NCBI GenBank assembly: GCA_002723085.1
Contig: PBNK01000002.1
Coordinates: 1 to 64,000, forward strand
Origin: Crocinitomicaceae bacterium
Lineage (GTDB): Bacteria > Bacteroidota > Bacteroidia > Flavobacteriales_D > Parvicellaceae
DNA: 64,000 bases
Reading direction: 5' to 3'
Within the stretch, counting starts at the first letter, position 1, and each line of letters opens with the position of its first letter. A model generated the notes under the pieces. It had not been told where the DNA came from. It made no database searches and was given only the letters and a program-made list of their open reading frames with translations. The translations under genes were made by a program, and so were the position numbers. Below are positions 37,593 to 46,575 of the stretch, piece by piece.

Positions 37593-39188
37593 ATGCGCTC
37601 TTTCTTCTTTTTTCTTATTTCTTTACTTTTCTTTTGTTTTTCTTTTGTTTCTAAACAAGAAACTTCATCCTATAACTCGGTTTTAACTACAAATTATAGT
37701 GAACAAATAGCTCCTATTTTATACGCTAATTGTACAGGATGTCATCATGATGGCGGTGTTGGACCAATGTCATTTATGAATTATCAAGAAGTTTTTAATA
37801 ATAGATTTACAATTCAAGCATCGGTTTTAAGTGGTCAAATGCCCCCTTGGCCTCCTGACACAACGTATTCAAGATTTAGACACGAAAGGATTTTATCTTC
37901 TCAAGAGATAAGCATTATTGACGATTGGGTAAATGGTGGCGCTATGGAAGGAAATCCAGCTTTAGCCCCTACTCCCCCGTCATATAACACTACCGGTCCA
38001 CAACTAGGAACACCAGACTTAACTCTTTCTGCCCCTGTATATTCGAGTAATGCGTTTTCAAATGATGATTACGTATGCTTTACTATTCCAAGTCAATTAT
38101 TAGTTGATAAAAAAATTAAAGCTGTGGAAGTGGTTCCTGGAAATCTAGAAATTGTCCATCATTGTTTAGTTTATATTGACCCAACAGGTAGTTCCAGTCC
38201 AGGGATTCAAAACGATTGTATGGGACCAAGCAGCGGAGTTCTTGTAGGTGAATTTGCTCCTGGTTCCTTGCCAATTACTTATCCTGGAGATGACAACATG
38301 GCTTTTGGAATGGAATTCCCAGCCAACAGCAACGTAATATTAGCTATGCATTACCCAGTAGGGTCTTTAAATATGGTGGACAGTACTAAAGTTCATTTTT
38401 ACTTTTATCCTGATCAAATAAGTACATTTAGAGAAATTCAGATTGAACCTTCTATTATGAACTTTAATTTTTGTATTCCAGCTAACCAAACAAAATCAGT
38501 GTCAGGGTCGTATCAAATTCCTGCTAACTCTCCTGCAATATCAATGTATGGAGTATTTCCTCATATGCATTTACTAGGAAAAAACATATCCACTTATTCA
38601 GTAAGCAACAGTGGAGACACAACCAATTTAATTAACATCCCTGATTGGGATTTTGAATGGCAAGGGGCATATAGTTTTGAGAAAATGAAAAAAGTGTCGC
38701 CTCAAACAACAATTTATGCAAATGCATTTTACGACAATACAACTGCTAATCCTCACAATCCTAACACTCCTCCTCAAACTGTTTGTGCTGGATTTAATAC
38801 AACTGATGAAATGTTTATTATTTATTATTTGTATACAGATTACATGCCAGGTGATGAAGATTTAGACCTAGATTCATTAATGAATAATGGGATGGTTTCT
38901 TTGCCATCAATCGGTAGTCAACACCAAAACATTGCAAAAATATTTCCAAACCCAACCAGAGATAATTTCACCATCTCATTAAACGAAAAATGCAATGAAG
39001 CAAAACTTGAAATTTATACTATTGAAGGGAAATTAATTCATTTGAAAGAAAATATTACATCTTCAAATAGCACCTTTTCTTACGATTTCAATATAAATGA
39101 GATGCCTAATGTCAAAAAAGGGAACATCTACTTATGTCAGTTTTATGCTAATAAAAAAGTACATTACTTGAAACTAATAGTTCAATAA
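37593..39188 (+). CDS. Secreted haem c and copper type II monooxygenase-like protein with T9SS type-A tail
   Basis: 531 residues. After a signal peptide, a short cytochrome-c-like domain carries one CxxCH haem site (C47, C50, H51 in CTGCHHDGG). A PHM/DBH-like copper type II fold follows. All six copper ligands expected from PHM can be placed: H189, H190 and H253 for the first site, and H324, H326 (PHMHLLG) and M407 (TTDEMFIIYY) for the second. The last 75 residues (IFPNPTRDNFTISL, IYTIEGKLI) are a T9SS type-A sorting domain, so it is exported to the surface or medium. It likely oxidises an organic substrate with its own electron-relay haem; the substrate is unknown. TAAATTTA lies four bases before the ATG. 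Confidence 0.85.
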   Translation: MRSFFFFLISLLFFCFSFVSKQETSSYNSVLTTNYSEQIAPILYANCTGCHHDGGVGPMSFMNYQEVFNNRFTIQASVLSGQMPPWPPDTTYSRFRHERILSSQEISIIDDWVNGGAMEGNPALAPTPPSYNTTGPQLGTPDLTLSAPVYSSNAFSNDDYVCFTIPSQLLVDKKIKAVEVVPGNLEIVHHCLVYIDPTGSSSPGIQNDCMGPSSGVLVGEFAPGSLPITYPGDDNMAFGMEFPANSNVILAMHYPVGSLNMVDSTKVHFYFYPDQISTFREIQIEPSIMNFNFCIPANQTKSVSGSYQIPANSPAISMYGVFPHMHLLGKNISTYSVSNSGDTTNLINIPDWDFEWQGAYSFEKMKKVSPQTTIYANAFYDNTTANPHNPNTPPQTVCAGFNTTDEMFIIYYLYTDYMPGDEDLDLDSLMNNGMVSLPSIGSQHQNIAKIFPNPTRDNFTISLNEKCNEAKLEIYTIEGKLIHLKENITSSNSTFSYDFNINEMPNVKKGNIYLCQFYANKKVHYLKLIVQ

Positions 39189-40066
39189 TGTCTAAACACA
39201 TTCTGTTTTTATTTTTCTTTTTTACTTCTTATCAATGTTTTTCTGCTCCTGAAGAACATTCATTAAAAAAAGACACCCTTAAGATTCTTTCTTGGAACAT
39301 ACAGATGCTACCTAATTTGTATGCCCCTTTTACAAAGTTGGTTCGAAAGAAACAAAAAATAAGGTTGCCAGAAATCATAAAATATCTAGAAAAATCTAAT
39401 TTCGATATTATTGTTCTACAAGAAGTTTTTGATATTCAAATGAAAAACAAATTAAAAAAACAATTATCAAATGCCTATCCATATATGCAATTGCCTATAA
39501 AAAAAGGTTGGGGCATTAAACTTAGTAATGGAGTTATGTTTTTAAGCAAACATCCTATTAATTTGATTGATAAAGTAATTTTTAATGTTTCTAAAAAATC
39601 TGACCGGATGGCACAAAAAGGGTGTGCTTTAATTGAGTTGGATTTTTATGATCAACATATTTTAGTAGCTGGAACGCATTTGGATTCAAAAGGGCAAAAA
39701 GTAAGAGATAAGCAATATAATATGGTTAAAGAACAAATCATTAGCCCATATAAATCTTCTCAAAAAAACTTTTTTTTAGCGGGTGATTTAAATACTGAAC
39801 AAAATAGTGAGGCATTTAAAAAAATGATTGCCCTTTTTGAATTAAACAACCACCCATTAAATGAAGAAAATCCTTATACATTTGACAGCGAAAATAGTTG
39901 GATAAACTATAAAAACAAAGGTTGGATTGATTACATTTTATATCAAATTAGACCTGAAAATAAAATTATAAATCAATACATTATTCGACCTAAAATGTCA
40001 TATAAAAATAAACCTATGGACTTAGCCGATCATTACGGAATTGTTCTTGAAATTATGATGGATTAA
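39188..40066 (+). CDS. Secreted endonuclease/exonuclease/phosphatase-superfamily hydrolase (sphingomyelinase-like)
   Basis: 292 residues with a signal peptide (YQCFSA) and the EEP fold: LSWNIQMLPN (metal-binding Asn), IIVLQEVF (Glu), GTHLDSKG, AGDLNTE and the final ADHYGIV, the DH pair of the family. The AGTHLDS block and the overall order resemble bacterial neutral sphingomyelinase C and related phospholipases more than DNase I. Its start ATG shares a base with the stop of the copper monooxygenase gene, so the two are coupled. Its last 14 bases overlap the convergent M48 protease gene. Confidence 0.85.
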   Translation: MSKHILFLFFFFTSYQCFSAPEEHSLKKDTLKILSWNIQMLPNLYAPFTKLVRKKQKIRLPEIIKYLEKSNFDIIVLQEVFDIQMKNKLKKQLSNAYPYMQLPIKKGWGIKLSNGVMFLSKHPINLIDKVIFNVSKKSDRMAQKGCALIELDFYDQHILVAGTHLDSKGQKVRDKQYNMVKEQIISPYKSSQKNFFLAGDLNTEQNSEAFKKMIALFELNNHPLNEENPYTFDSENSWINYKNKGWIDYILYQIRPENKIINQYIIRPKMSYKNKPMDLADHYGIVLEIMMD

Positions 40067-41288
40067 GCCGATCTAACCTTTTGAGTAATGGCGGATGAGA
40101 ATAATGAAAAAACACATAAAGTGGATGAGGGTACAAATTTGACAAACTGTCCACAGAAAGTTTTTTTAAAGCTAATGCCAAATCCCCAGCATTAGCAGTG
40201 TTTTTTGCATAGGCATCTGCTTCAAATTCATTTTTTCTGCTCAAAACATTCATGAATAAACTTAAAAGTGTTCCAATTGGTGAATACAATACTCCAAATG
40301 CTACTATTCCTAAATGAAAAGCCATTTCGTCAGCTCCTAATGACTGTGATATTTCATTTTGTTTAAGGCACAACTCAAAAAGCCAGGTCATTAATCCTAA
40401 TTGTAATATAGTTAATATTAAAGAAGTTATTACATGCTTTTTCTTGAAATGTCCAACCTCGTGAGCTAAAACAGCTACTAATTCTTCATCAGTATGTTTT
40501 TCGACAAGAGTATCATAAAGAGCAATTGTTTTTCTTGGGCCCAATCCACTAAAAAAGGCATTAGCTTTTGTAGATCTTTTAGAGCCATCTATAATGAAAA
40601 TATTTTTTAGTTCATAGCCAACTTTTTTTGAATAGCTCTCAATTTTAGTCCTTAAAGCGCCATCTTCCAAAGGAGTTAATTTATTAAAAATAGGAACTAT
40701 CACATCAGCATAAAACATATTAATTAAAATCATTAATGAAGTCAAAGCCAACCATAGCCAAATCCAGAATCCGCTTGTTAAAGAATCAACTATATACATT
40801 ATGCCAAAAAGAATCCCTCCACCAATTATAACAGTAAGCAAATATCCTTTTACTTTATCGATAAAAAATGTTTTATAGGTGGTTTTATTAAACCCATATT
40901 TTTCTTCAATAACAAAAGTATTGTACCAACTAAATGGCAAGGAAATAAGATCACTTGCCACAAATAAAATCAAAAAGAAAATCCCAGTTTGTACATATAC
41001 TGACTCAGAAAAATCAGTTGAAAAATCATTTAAAATTCCAAACCCATTAAAAGACAACATAAGCAACATCAATAACAAGCTAATGGTGGAACCAATAAAT
41101 GAAATTCTTTCTTTTTCTTTTCCGTAATCTCTTGCTTTTTGATACTTATTTTCATCATAAAAGTCTTTCATATTTGATGGTATATCAGGTTTCCAGTTTC
41201 TGGAATTAATAAAATTTAATACTGTAGAAAATAAATAATTAAAGATTACTAAAGAAAAAATGATAATAAACCAAGAATCAGATGCCAT
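40053..41288 (-). CDS. M48-family (Ste24-like, CAAX prenyl protease 1) membrane metalloprotease
   Basis: 411 residues with about seven membrane helices. The zinc motif is LAHEVGHFKKKH (HExxH) and the third ligand is in NEFEADAYA downstream. IIDGSKRSTKANAFFSGLGPRKTIALYDTLV is the characteristic Ste24/HtpX-type block ahead of it. Bacterial members act in membrane-protein quality control rather than prenyl processing. The gene stands alone on this strand between the EEP hydrolase and the TPR gene and overlaps the EEP gene tail to tail. Confidence 0.92.
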   Translation of the reverse strand: MASDSWFIIIFSLVIFNYLFSTVLNFINSRNWKPDIPSNMKDFYDENKYQKARDYGKEKERISFIGSTISLLLMLLMLSFNGFGILNDFSTDFSESVYVQTGIFFLILFVASDLISLPFSWYNTFVIEEKYGFNKTTYKTFFIDKVKGYLLTVIIGGGILFGIMYIVDSLTSGFWIWLWLALTSLMILINMFYADVIVPIFNKLTPLEDGALRTKIESYSKKVGYELKNIFIIDGSKRSTKANAFFSGLGPRKTIALYDTLVEKHTDEELVAVLAHEVGHFKKKHVITSLILTILQLGLMTWLFELCLKQNEISQSLGADEMAFHLGIVAFGVLYSPIGTLLSLFMNVLSRKNEFEADAYAKNTANAGDLALALKKLSVDSLSNLYPHPLYVFFHYSHPPLLKRLDRLNPS

Positions 41289-41362
41289 TTTGAATTTTTT
41301 TACAATTATAAGACATTAAACAATACCCTAATACAAAGATTTTTATAGAAATTCGGCATTAA

Positions 41363-41370
41363 TAAATTTG
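41363..41370 (+). promoter_or_regulatory. -7 element upstream of the TPR gene
   Basis: TAAATTTG matches TAnnTTTG in the divergent gap between the M48 and TPR genes, 48 bases before the ATG. No TTG at -33 is evident. Confidence 0.35.
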
Positions 41371-41418
41371 AAAAACTGAACTGCTTTTACTACATTTAAT
41401 AACAAAATAATTTCTTTT

Positions 41419-41937
41419 ATGAGGTTAATTTTACCATTTGTATTTGTTTTTACCTTTACTACTTCTTGTTTTTATTGTCAAGATAAAAATGCTGATGCAC
41501 TACAGTTGTATACAAATGGATTAGAGCAATATAATGGGCAAAACTATGAAGATGCAATAACTCTTTACACAAAAGCTATTAATATAAACCCTGGTTTTGC
41601 TGAGGCTTATTTTCAAAGAGGTTGTGCCAAGCACTACTCTGACAATTATGAAGGCGCTATTGAAGATTTCAATACTAGCATTAGCCTCCAACCAAAGAAT
41701 GAACTTTTCTATAAGCAAAGAGCTTCTTCTAAAACCATGATAAAAGATTATAACGGTGCCATTTTAGATTGCGATCACGCTATTTCACTTAAAAAAGATT
41801 ACGATAAGGCCTATGCTCTTCGCGGAATACTAAAAATCGAGATGGGAGAAAAAGACGGTTGCAATGATTTAGAAAAAGCTGGTGAATATGGATATCACAA
41901 CGCACCCATTTTTCTTAAAAAATATTGTGTAAAATAA
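41419..41937 (+). CDS. Secreted tetratricopeptide repeat protein
   Basis: 172 residues: signal peptide (TTSCFYCQ, possibly a lipoprotein cysteine), then three or so TPR units of 34 residues with the W/Y-x-x-A-I pattern (ALQLYTNGLEQYNGQNYEDAI, AYFQRGCAKHYSDNYEGAI, YKQRASSKTMIKDYNGAI, AYALRGILKIEMGEKDG). TPRs mediate protein-protein contacts; the partner is unknown. It ends two bases from the stop of the convergent PfkB gene. Confidence 0.85.
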   Translation: MRLILPFVFVFTFTTSCFYCQDKNADALQLYTNGLEQYNGQNYEDAITLYTKAININPGFAEAYFQRGCAKHYSDNYEGAIEDFNTSISLQPKNELFYKQRASSKTMIKDYNGAILDCDHAISLKKDYDKAYALRGILKIEMGEKDGCNDLEKAGEYGYHNAPIFLKKYCVK

Positions 41938-41939
41938 TC

Positions 41940-42851
41940 TTAAAAAGAAGTCATTTCTTTGAATTGATTAATTCTATTGTCAATCTCTTCTTTGTTTAAT
42001 CCTTTTATTCTTTCAATCCCAAATTTCTCCACAGTAAATGAAGCCATAGCTGAACCAACAATTATTGCTTTTTTCATAGATTCCCAGGTTATCTCATCTT
42101 GACTTGAAAGGTATCCCATAAATCCTCCAGCAAAGGTATCGCCCGCTCCAGTTGGGTCAAACACTTCTTCAAGAAGCAAAGCTGGTGCTGAAAAAACATT
42201 ATTGTTTTTATCAAAAAGCAATGCCCCATGCTCTCCTTTTTTAATGATTAAATAAGTCGGTCCCATTGTAAGAATTTTATTTGCCGCTTTTTTAAGTGAA
42301 AACTCACCAGAAAGCAACCTAGCTTCTTCGTCATTAATGGTAAGTACATCAATTTCTTTGATTACAGCAAGCAAATCATCCAAAGCAATTTGCATCCAAA
42401 AATCCATTGTATCTAAAGCAATTAGCTTAGGACGCCTTGGGAGTTGTTTTATTACGTTTAACTGAACAGCAGGAGTTAAGTTTCCTAACATTAAAATGTC
42501 ACAATCAAAATAAGATTCAGGAACTATTGGATCAAATGTTTCAAGAACATTTAATTGAGTATCTATCGTATCTCTAGAATTCATATCCTGATGGTACTTT
42601 CCAGACCAAAAGAAAGTTTTTTCACCTTCTTTAATTTGCAATCCTTCAGTATCAATATTTTTTGAATGAAATAAGTCAATGGTTTCTTTAGGGAAATCAT
42701 CTCCCACCACAGAAATTAACTTAGGGTTGTCGTTAAAATAAGACGCTGATAAGCTTATATATGTACAAGCCCCTCCTACAATTTTATCAGTTTTACCAAA
42801 TGGTGTTTCTATGGCATCAAATGCTACTGTTCCTACGCTAACTAATTTCAT
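41940..42851 (-). CDS. PfkB-family carbohydrate/nucleoside kinase
   Basis: 303 residues in the ribokinase fold. The N-terminal KIVGGACTYISLSAS glycine motif and the C-terminal DPTGAGDTFAGGFMGYL, which holds the catalytic aspartate and anion hole, are clear. The glycine motif reads GGAC rather than GGxxxN, as in adenosine-kinase-like members, but the substrate is not predictable from this. ATG 42851 is preferred over in-frame TTG 42857; a TATATTTG promoter box lies 16 bases upstream. Confidence 0.9.
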   Translation of the reverse strand: MKLVSVGTVAFDAIETPFGKTDKIVGGACTYISLSASYFNDNPKLISVVGDDFPKETIDLFHSKNIDTEGLQIKEGEKTFFWSGKYHQDMNSRDTIDTQLNVLETFDPIVPESYFDCDILMLGNLTPAVQLNVIKQLPRRPKLIALDTMDFWMQIALDDLLAVIKEIDVLTINDEEARLLSGEFSLKKAANKILTMGPTYLIIKKGEHGALLFDKNNNVFSAPALLLEEVFDPTGAGDTFAGGFMGYLSSQDEITWESMKKAIIVGSAMASFTVEKFGIERIKGLNKEEIDNRINQFKEMTSF

Positions 42852-42867
42852 GTTCAAAATTTTTCAG

Positions 42868-42875
42868 CAAATATA
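42868..42875 (-). promoter_or_regulatory. -7 element before the PfkB kinase gene
   Basis: TATATTTG on the minus strand is an exact match to TAnnTTTG, 16 bases before the ATG at 42851. Confidence 0.5.
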
Positions 42876-42942
42876 GTATTTGCACTATCATGAAGACATT
42901 GTGTGGTGTGTTTTTTTTAGTTTGACAAAAATTTAAAAGCTA

Positions 42943-42973
42943 TTGCATAAATTCAAACTTTAATGTAATATTG
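42943..42973 (+). promoter_or_regulatory. Candidate promoter of tRNA-Asn
   Basis: TTG (42943-42945), 20 bases, then TAATATTG (42966-42973), one mismatch from TAnnTTTG. It ends 19 bases before the tRNA. Confidence 0.5.
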
Positions 42974-42992
42974 CATCCTCAATTAAAAAACT

Positions 42993-43066
42993 GCTTCTTT
43001 AGCTCAGTTGGTTAGAGCATCTGACTGTTAATCAGAGGGTCCTTGGTTCGAGCCCAAGAAGAAGCG
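42993..43066 (+). tRNA. tRNA-Asn (GTT)
   Basis: A 74-base cloverleaf: acceptor GCTTCTT pairs with AAGAAGC, the D arm contains AGCTCAGTTGGTTAGAGC, the anticodon stem TCTGA/TCAGA holds loop CTGTTAA with GTT at 43027-43029, and the T arm is CTTGG-TTCGAGC-CCAAG. Discriminator G; CCA not encoded. A terminator follows at once. Confidence 0.97.
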
Positions 43067-43071
43067 CTAAA

Positions 43072-43102
43072 AGCCTCCACAGATAGTGGGGGCTTTTTTT
43101 TT
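43072..43102 (+). terminator. Rho-independent terminator of tRNA-Asn
   Basis: AGCCTCCAC pairs with GTGGGGGCT (nine pairs, one G-T) around a five-base loop, followed by an uninterrupted run of nine T residues. This is the strongest hairpin terminator in the window. Confidence 0.9.
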
Positions 43103-43427
43103 CTGATAATTAGACTAAATAAATATACAAAAAACAATATTTATTGGCAGTGTATTGGCAGTGTATTTACTTGTTTAAAATTTGACAAATTTTATTGATA
43201 ATAAAAATCTTATAAATATCTCTGACAATAAATTGCAAATTCTAGAATATAATGATATAATCGAAAAATTAGAACTGAGGATTTACATGGAAAAATAGAC
43301 TTTTATAACTTCAAACCTACTTAGATTTTTTAAACATAATCGCTAGCTACTGCTTCATTATTTAAGAACATATAGCTTTGGGATAAAGTTCAAGTACATT
43401 ATCCCTGTAAATTTACAAAAACAACTA
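43103..43427. other. 325-base gap between the tRNA-Asn terminator and the PHP hydrolase gene
   Basis: No convincing gene. It holds the 11-bp tandem repeat at 43142-43163 and one short open frame of about 38 codons ending near 43299 (TTG start, no ATG until its last codons) that reads plausibly but is too short and unsupported to call. The rest is unstructured AT-rich sequence. It forms the boundary between core genes on the left and accessory genes on the right. Confidence 0.6.
43142..43163. repeat. Two tandem copies of TATTGGCAGTG
   Basis: Exact 11-bp units at 43142-43152 and 43153-43163, followed by TATT, the start of a third copy. They lie 76 bases downstream of the tRNA-Asn 3' end. One helical turn spacing fits binding sites for a protein such as an integrase, but no such gene is nearby. 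Confidence 0.85.
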
Positions 43428-46097
43428 TTAAAGCTTAATTAATTTGGTAGACACTGTTTCAGAAACAGTAGAGGCTTTAATGAAATAAATCCCTTTAGAA
43501 AAATTTTTCAAGTCATTTGAAGAATAGGTTATTGCTCTTTGTTGATTAACAAAATGAACCTCAGACTTAATGATTTGTCCAATGGAATTATAAAAATCTA
43601 CCGTAATATTATTCTCCCCAGGACACTTGATGGTTAAATTAATATTTTCTGTATTTACATTCCAAGGATTTGGTGAAAGAATAAGTTCAAAACTAGTGCT
43701 GGGCTCAATTTCATTGATTTTAATCCAAATTGGATTGGTAAAAGAATGAAAAAATCCGAAATCTGTTCTGTGCAAATCAATTAATGAAGAGTAGTTCTTA
43801 AGGGTTTGAAGTTCAGCTCTAATATAAAAATACTCGTCATACAAAACATTGCCCAAACCTGTTGCTTCTTCTATTAAATCCTTAAGATTGTAAGATATTT
43901 TTTGATTGCCATTTAAAGAGTCTAATAACAACTGATATGAACTTTCTCCTAATTCAGTACCAACTATTATTTTTAAAAAAACAACATCTCCAAATTCATT
44001 ACTTGTAGTGTAGTTTATATTTAAGAAATAGCTTTTTTGATTTAATGAATTTAGCTCTACGTCTTCGCCCAATATAATTTCATTTGAACTATTATTTCCA
44101 TCAAGACTTAGTCCCATAGTTAGTATTGGCCCATCTGAAATAGTACTATTCCCATTTTCCAAAGCCTTTAATACATTAGTCCCATTTTCCCCTTGTCCAT
44201 TGGGGCAATAAACCAAGGTGCTTATTTTACCAAGAGCATTATCATCAACTCCTCCAAAACCGGCAAAGTTTCCAGTATTTGAAAAATTAAATGATCCGTG
44301 AGCATCAGAACCTCCAGCATAATACATTTTCCAATTTAAATAAGAACTGTCTTGATTTTTTTTAGATAAGCCCATTTGATTAATGTGGTTAACCATTTCT
44401 TGACCTTGCCTGAATTTTTTTATATGATATCCGTAACTTGCAGTATCTACCTGACTAAATGGTGTTGTGCCGCTTAAAACCCCCCAGCCATCTGTCTCGT
44501 TTCCATTAATCCCTGATACATTAAGATTTGATCTACAGTTCCATATTTGACCACCTACTAATGACTCTTTTAATAGAACTCCTTCTTGTGAACTTAAAAC
44601 ATCAGACGAAACTGACAAATCATTTGCTATAATGCTTCCGCCTGTTTTAGGAAAATTGTTTCCATTTGATGGAAACCCAGACTCTCCAAGATTCCAAATG
44701 CCCCCATCAACAGGAATAATTGGCAGTTTATCTTCAGTTGCAAATGGATGAGCAGCATAAGCAAATCCATTTGCATTAGCTAAGTTTTCCAAGGCCATAT
44801 TTACAGATATATTTGTGCCAGAAACATCGCCATCACCATCTCCTAAAAAAGGCAAACTCATTGGAGCGTTAAAATCTGGATAAGCCAACATATGTACTAA
44901 ATTGTTATTACTATTATTAGCTGCAACTTCTTGCCCTGGAATGTAAATCATAGTGGAGTCTTGCAAATTCCAAAACTGAGCTTCAGTTTGTATTTTATTC
45001 CAGTTATTTTGAATATTTCCATCCCCATAATTATCGTAATCTGAAGTATGATCAGTGCATGTAATCCAGTCAATTCCAATTAGTTTTGCTGCCTCTTTTG
45101 TAGAGCACAAAGGCAACCCAAATTCTGCACTATTTTCAGTATATATAGTATGAAGATGGGTGTCTCCCCGATACCAGCTTGGCTGTTTTGGAATATCCTC
45201 ATCGGATCTAAAAACACGAAGCCCAAATTCTTCATCAGAGAATAATGTATTGTTGTATACTAATGAAACTTTAATATCAATTGTGTTTTCAAAACCCTGT
45301 AAAATATATTCAGGAATATTTAAGGTAAAATAATAGTATGATGCATCTACTGTAACATAATTTCCACCAAAAAAACCTGTTTCAGCAACAAAATCTATGG
45401 TATGTGAACCGTTAGATATGAAACTGGTTAAATCAAATTCCTGTGCACTTAATTCAGGGTCATTATTAGAAAAACAACTGAACATATTTTTGAACTCTAG
45501 ATCTGTTACGGTATCAAAAAGTAGTATCCCCCCCCAGCTGGAAGATGATGCATTTTTAAGTTGAATGTCAATGTAGTCTAGTTCAATTGAAGATCCTACC
45601 ACAAGATCAGCATCGTGTAAAAAAAAATTCAAAGGTATAGAGTTAATATTTCCTGAGTCATCTGCCTTATTCATTCTCCATGGAGCATCAACAAAAAATT
45701 CAGAAAATAAAGTATTTACTTGTTTTGGATTGGCTTTAGAATCCCAAATTGACCAATTGTCTTTTTTGCCAAAAATCTCAGAAACTTCTATTTGAATGTG
45801 ATCATTTTCGTAATTAAAAAAAGATTTTGGCATTTTAAACTGACCTTTGGTAATCTTTTCATTTGATTTTATATCACAATAGTAATTGTGTATTATTTTT
45901 TTGCCATTAAGTATAAATTCTACTTTTATATCCCTTATAGTAATATCATGAACATTTACTAAGTCATAATAAAAAACCCAATGTTTATCAGTTTGATTTA
46001 TTTTAACATCATGAATTAAAAGAACATCTCCTTTGTGTGCACTAATTGAATTAGTAAACAAAAAAACCAATAAAAGCCCAATGAAATTCTTTTTCAT
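43428..46097 (-). CDS. Secreted PHP-domain (CehA/McbA-like) metallohydrolase with T9SS type-A tail
   Basis: 889 residues: signal peptide (NSISAHKGD), an N-terminal beta-rich region of about 300 residues, then a PHP-type metal site beginning YRGDTHLHTIYTENSAEFG (HxH), followed by TCTDHTSDYD, HPFATEDK and GGSDAHGSFNF, the ordered His/Asp ligands of CehA-like phosphoesterases. The last 80 residues (LILSPNPWNVNTENINL, YNSIGQII, YFIKASTV) are a T9SS type-A sorting domain. It probably cleaves a phosphoester outside the cell. ATG 46097 is preferred over the in-frame TTG 46106 because it opens the signal peptide. Confidence 0.85.
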   Translation of the reverse strand: MKKNFIGLLLVFLFTNSISAHKGDVLLIHDVKINQTDKHWVFYYDLVNVHDITIRDIKVEFILNGKKIIHNYYCDIKSNEKITKGQFKMPKSFFNYENDHIQIEVSEIFGKKDNWSIWDSKANPKQVNTLFSEFFVDAPWRMNKADDSGNINSIPLNFFLHDADLVVGSSIELDYIDIQLKNASSSSWGGILLFDTVTDLEFKNMFSCFSNNDPELSAQEFDLTSFISNGSHTIDFVAETGFFGGNYVTVDASYYYFTLNIPEYILQGFENTIDIKVSLVYNNTLFSDEEFGLRVFRSDEDIPKQPSWYRGDTHLHTIYTENSAEFGLPLCSTKEAAKLIGIDWITCTDHTSDYDNYGDGNIQNNWNKIQTEAQFWNLQDSTMIYIPGQEVAANNSNNNLVHMLAYPDFNAPMSLPFLGDGDGDVSGTNISVNMALENLANANGFAYAAHPFATEDKLPIIPVDGGIWNLGESGFPSNGNNFPKTGGSIIANDLSVSSDVLSSQEGVLLKESLVGGQIWNCRSNLNVSGINGNETDGWGVLSGTTPFSQVDTASYGYHIKKFRQGQEMVNHINQMGLSKKNQDSSYLNWKMYYAGGSDAHGSFNFSNTGNFAGFGGVDDNALGKISTLVYCPNGQGENGTNVLKALENGNSTISDGPILTMGLSLDGNNSSNEIILGEDVELNSLNQKSYFLNINYTTSNEFGDVVFLKIIVGTELGESSYQLLLDSLNGNQKISYNLKDLIEEATGLGNVLYDEYFYIRAELQTLKNYSSLIDLHRTDFGFFHSFTNPIWIKINEIEPSTSFELILSPNPWNVNTENINLTIKCPGENNITVDFYNSIGQIIKSEVHFVNQQRAITYSSNDLKNFSKGIYFIKASTVSETVSTKLIKL

Positions 46098-46253
46098 AAA
46101 TGTCAATAAACCAACAATTTAAGAATAATTTAGGATTTTAGATTAATATATAATTACATATAAAATCTAGGTATAATTATGTGCTTTTTTATTTTTCGGA
46201 TACTTAAAATAATTTTTTTTGGTTATATTCAAGTCCTATACAAACTAAACTAA

Positions 46254-46553
46254 ATGAAAAAATATATACTAATACTTGTGGTGCTAGGAGCTGTTGGAGC
46301 TGGGATTTATTTATTTTATCCGCAAAAAGCTTCCCAAGAAACTATAGATAAAATGGCTGATGAAATTTGTTCTGCTATTGATGGTGTAGATTTTAATGAT
46401 ATGGAATCTTTAATGAATGCTGCTATTGCTGTTGCAGAAATTACAGATAAAACAGAATATCAATTGATAACAGAAGACAATCAAGACTTGGCTGCAAAGG
46501 AAAAGTGCCCTGATAACTGGGCTAAATTTGTAGAAGCCTATGAAAAAATGTAA
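46254..46553 (+). CDS. Small membrane-anchored protein of unknown function
   Basis: 99 residues with one N-terminal hydrophobic helix (about 4-23, ILILVVLGAVGAGIYLF), then an acidic helical domain with two cysteines (EICSAIDG and KEKCPDN). I do not recognise the family. The single helix and acidic tail suggest a membrane-tethered periplasmic protein. It is transcribed ahead of the cysteine-rich lipoprotein gene, with 22 bases between them, and may share its message. Confidence 0.7.
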   Translation: MKKYILILVVLGAVGAGIYLFYPQKASQETIDKMADEICSAIDGVDFNDMESLMNAAIAVAEITDKTEYQLITEDNQDLAAKEKCPDNWAKFVEAYEKM

Positions 46554-46575
46554 TCATCATTTAAAAAAGAAACAA

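Noticed and set aside
43190-43300. Short open frame of about 38 codons in the gap after tRNA-Asn
   Set aside because: It starts at TTG, has no ATG until its last codons, and stop-free runs of this length are expected by chance in sequence this AT-rich.
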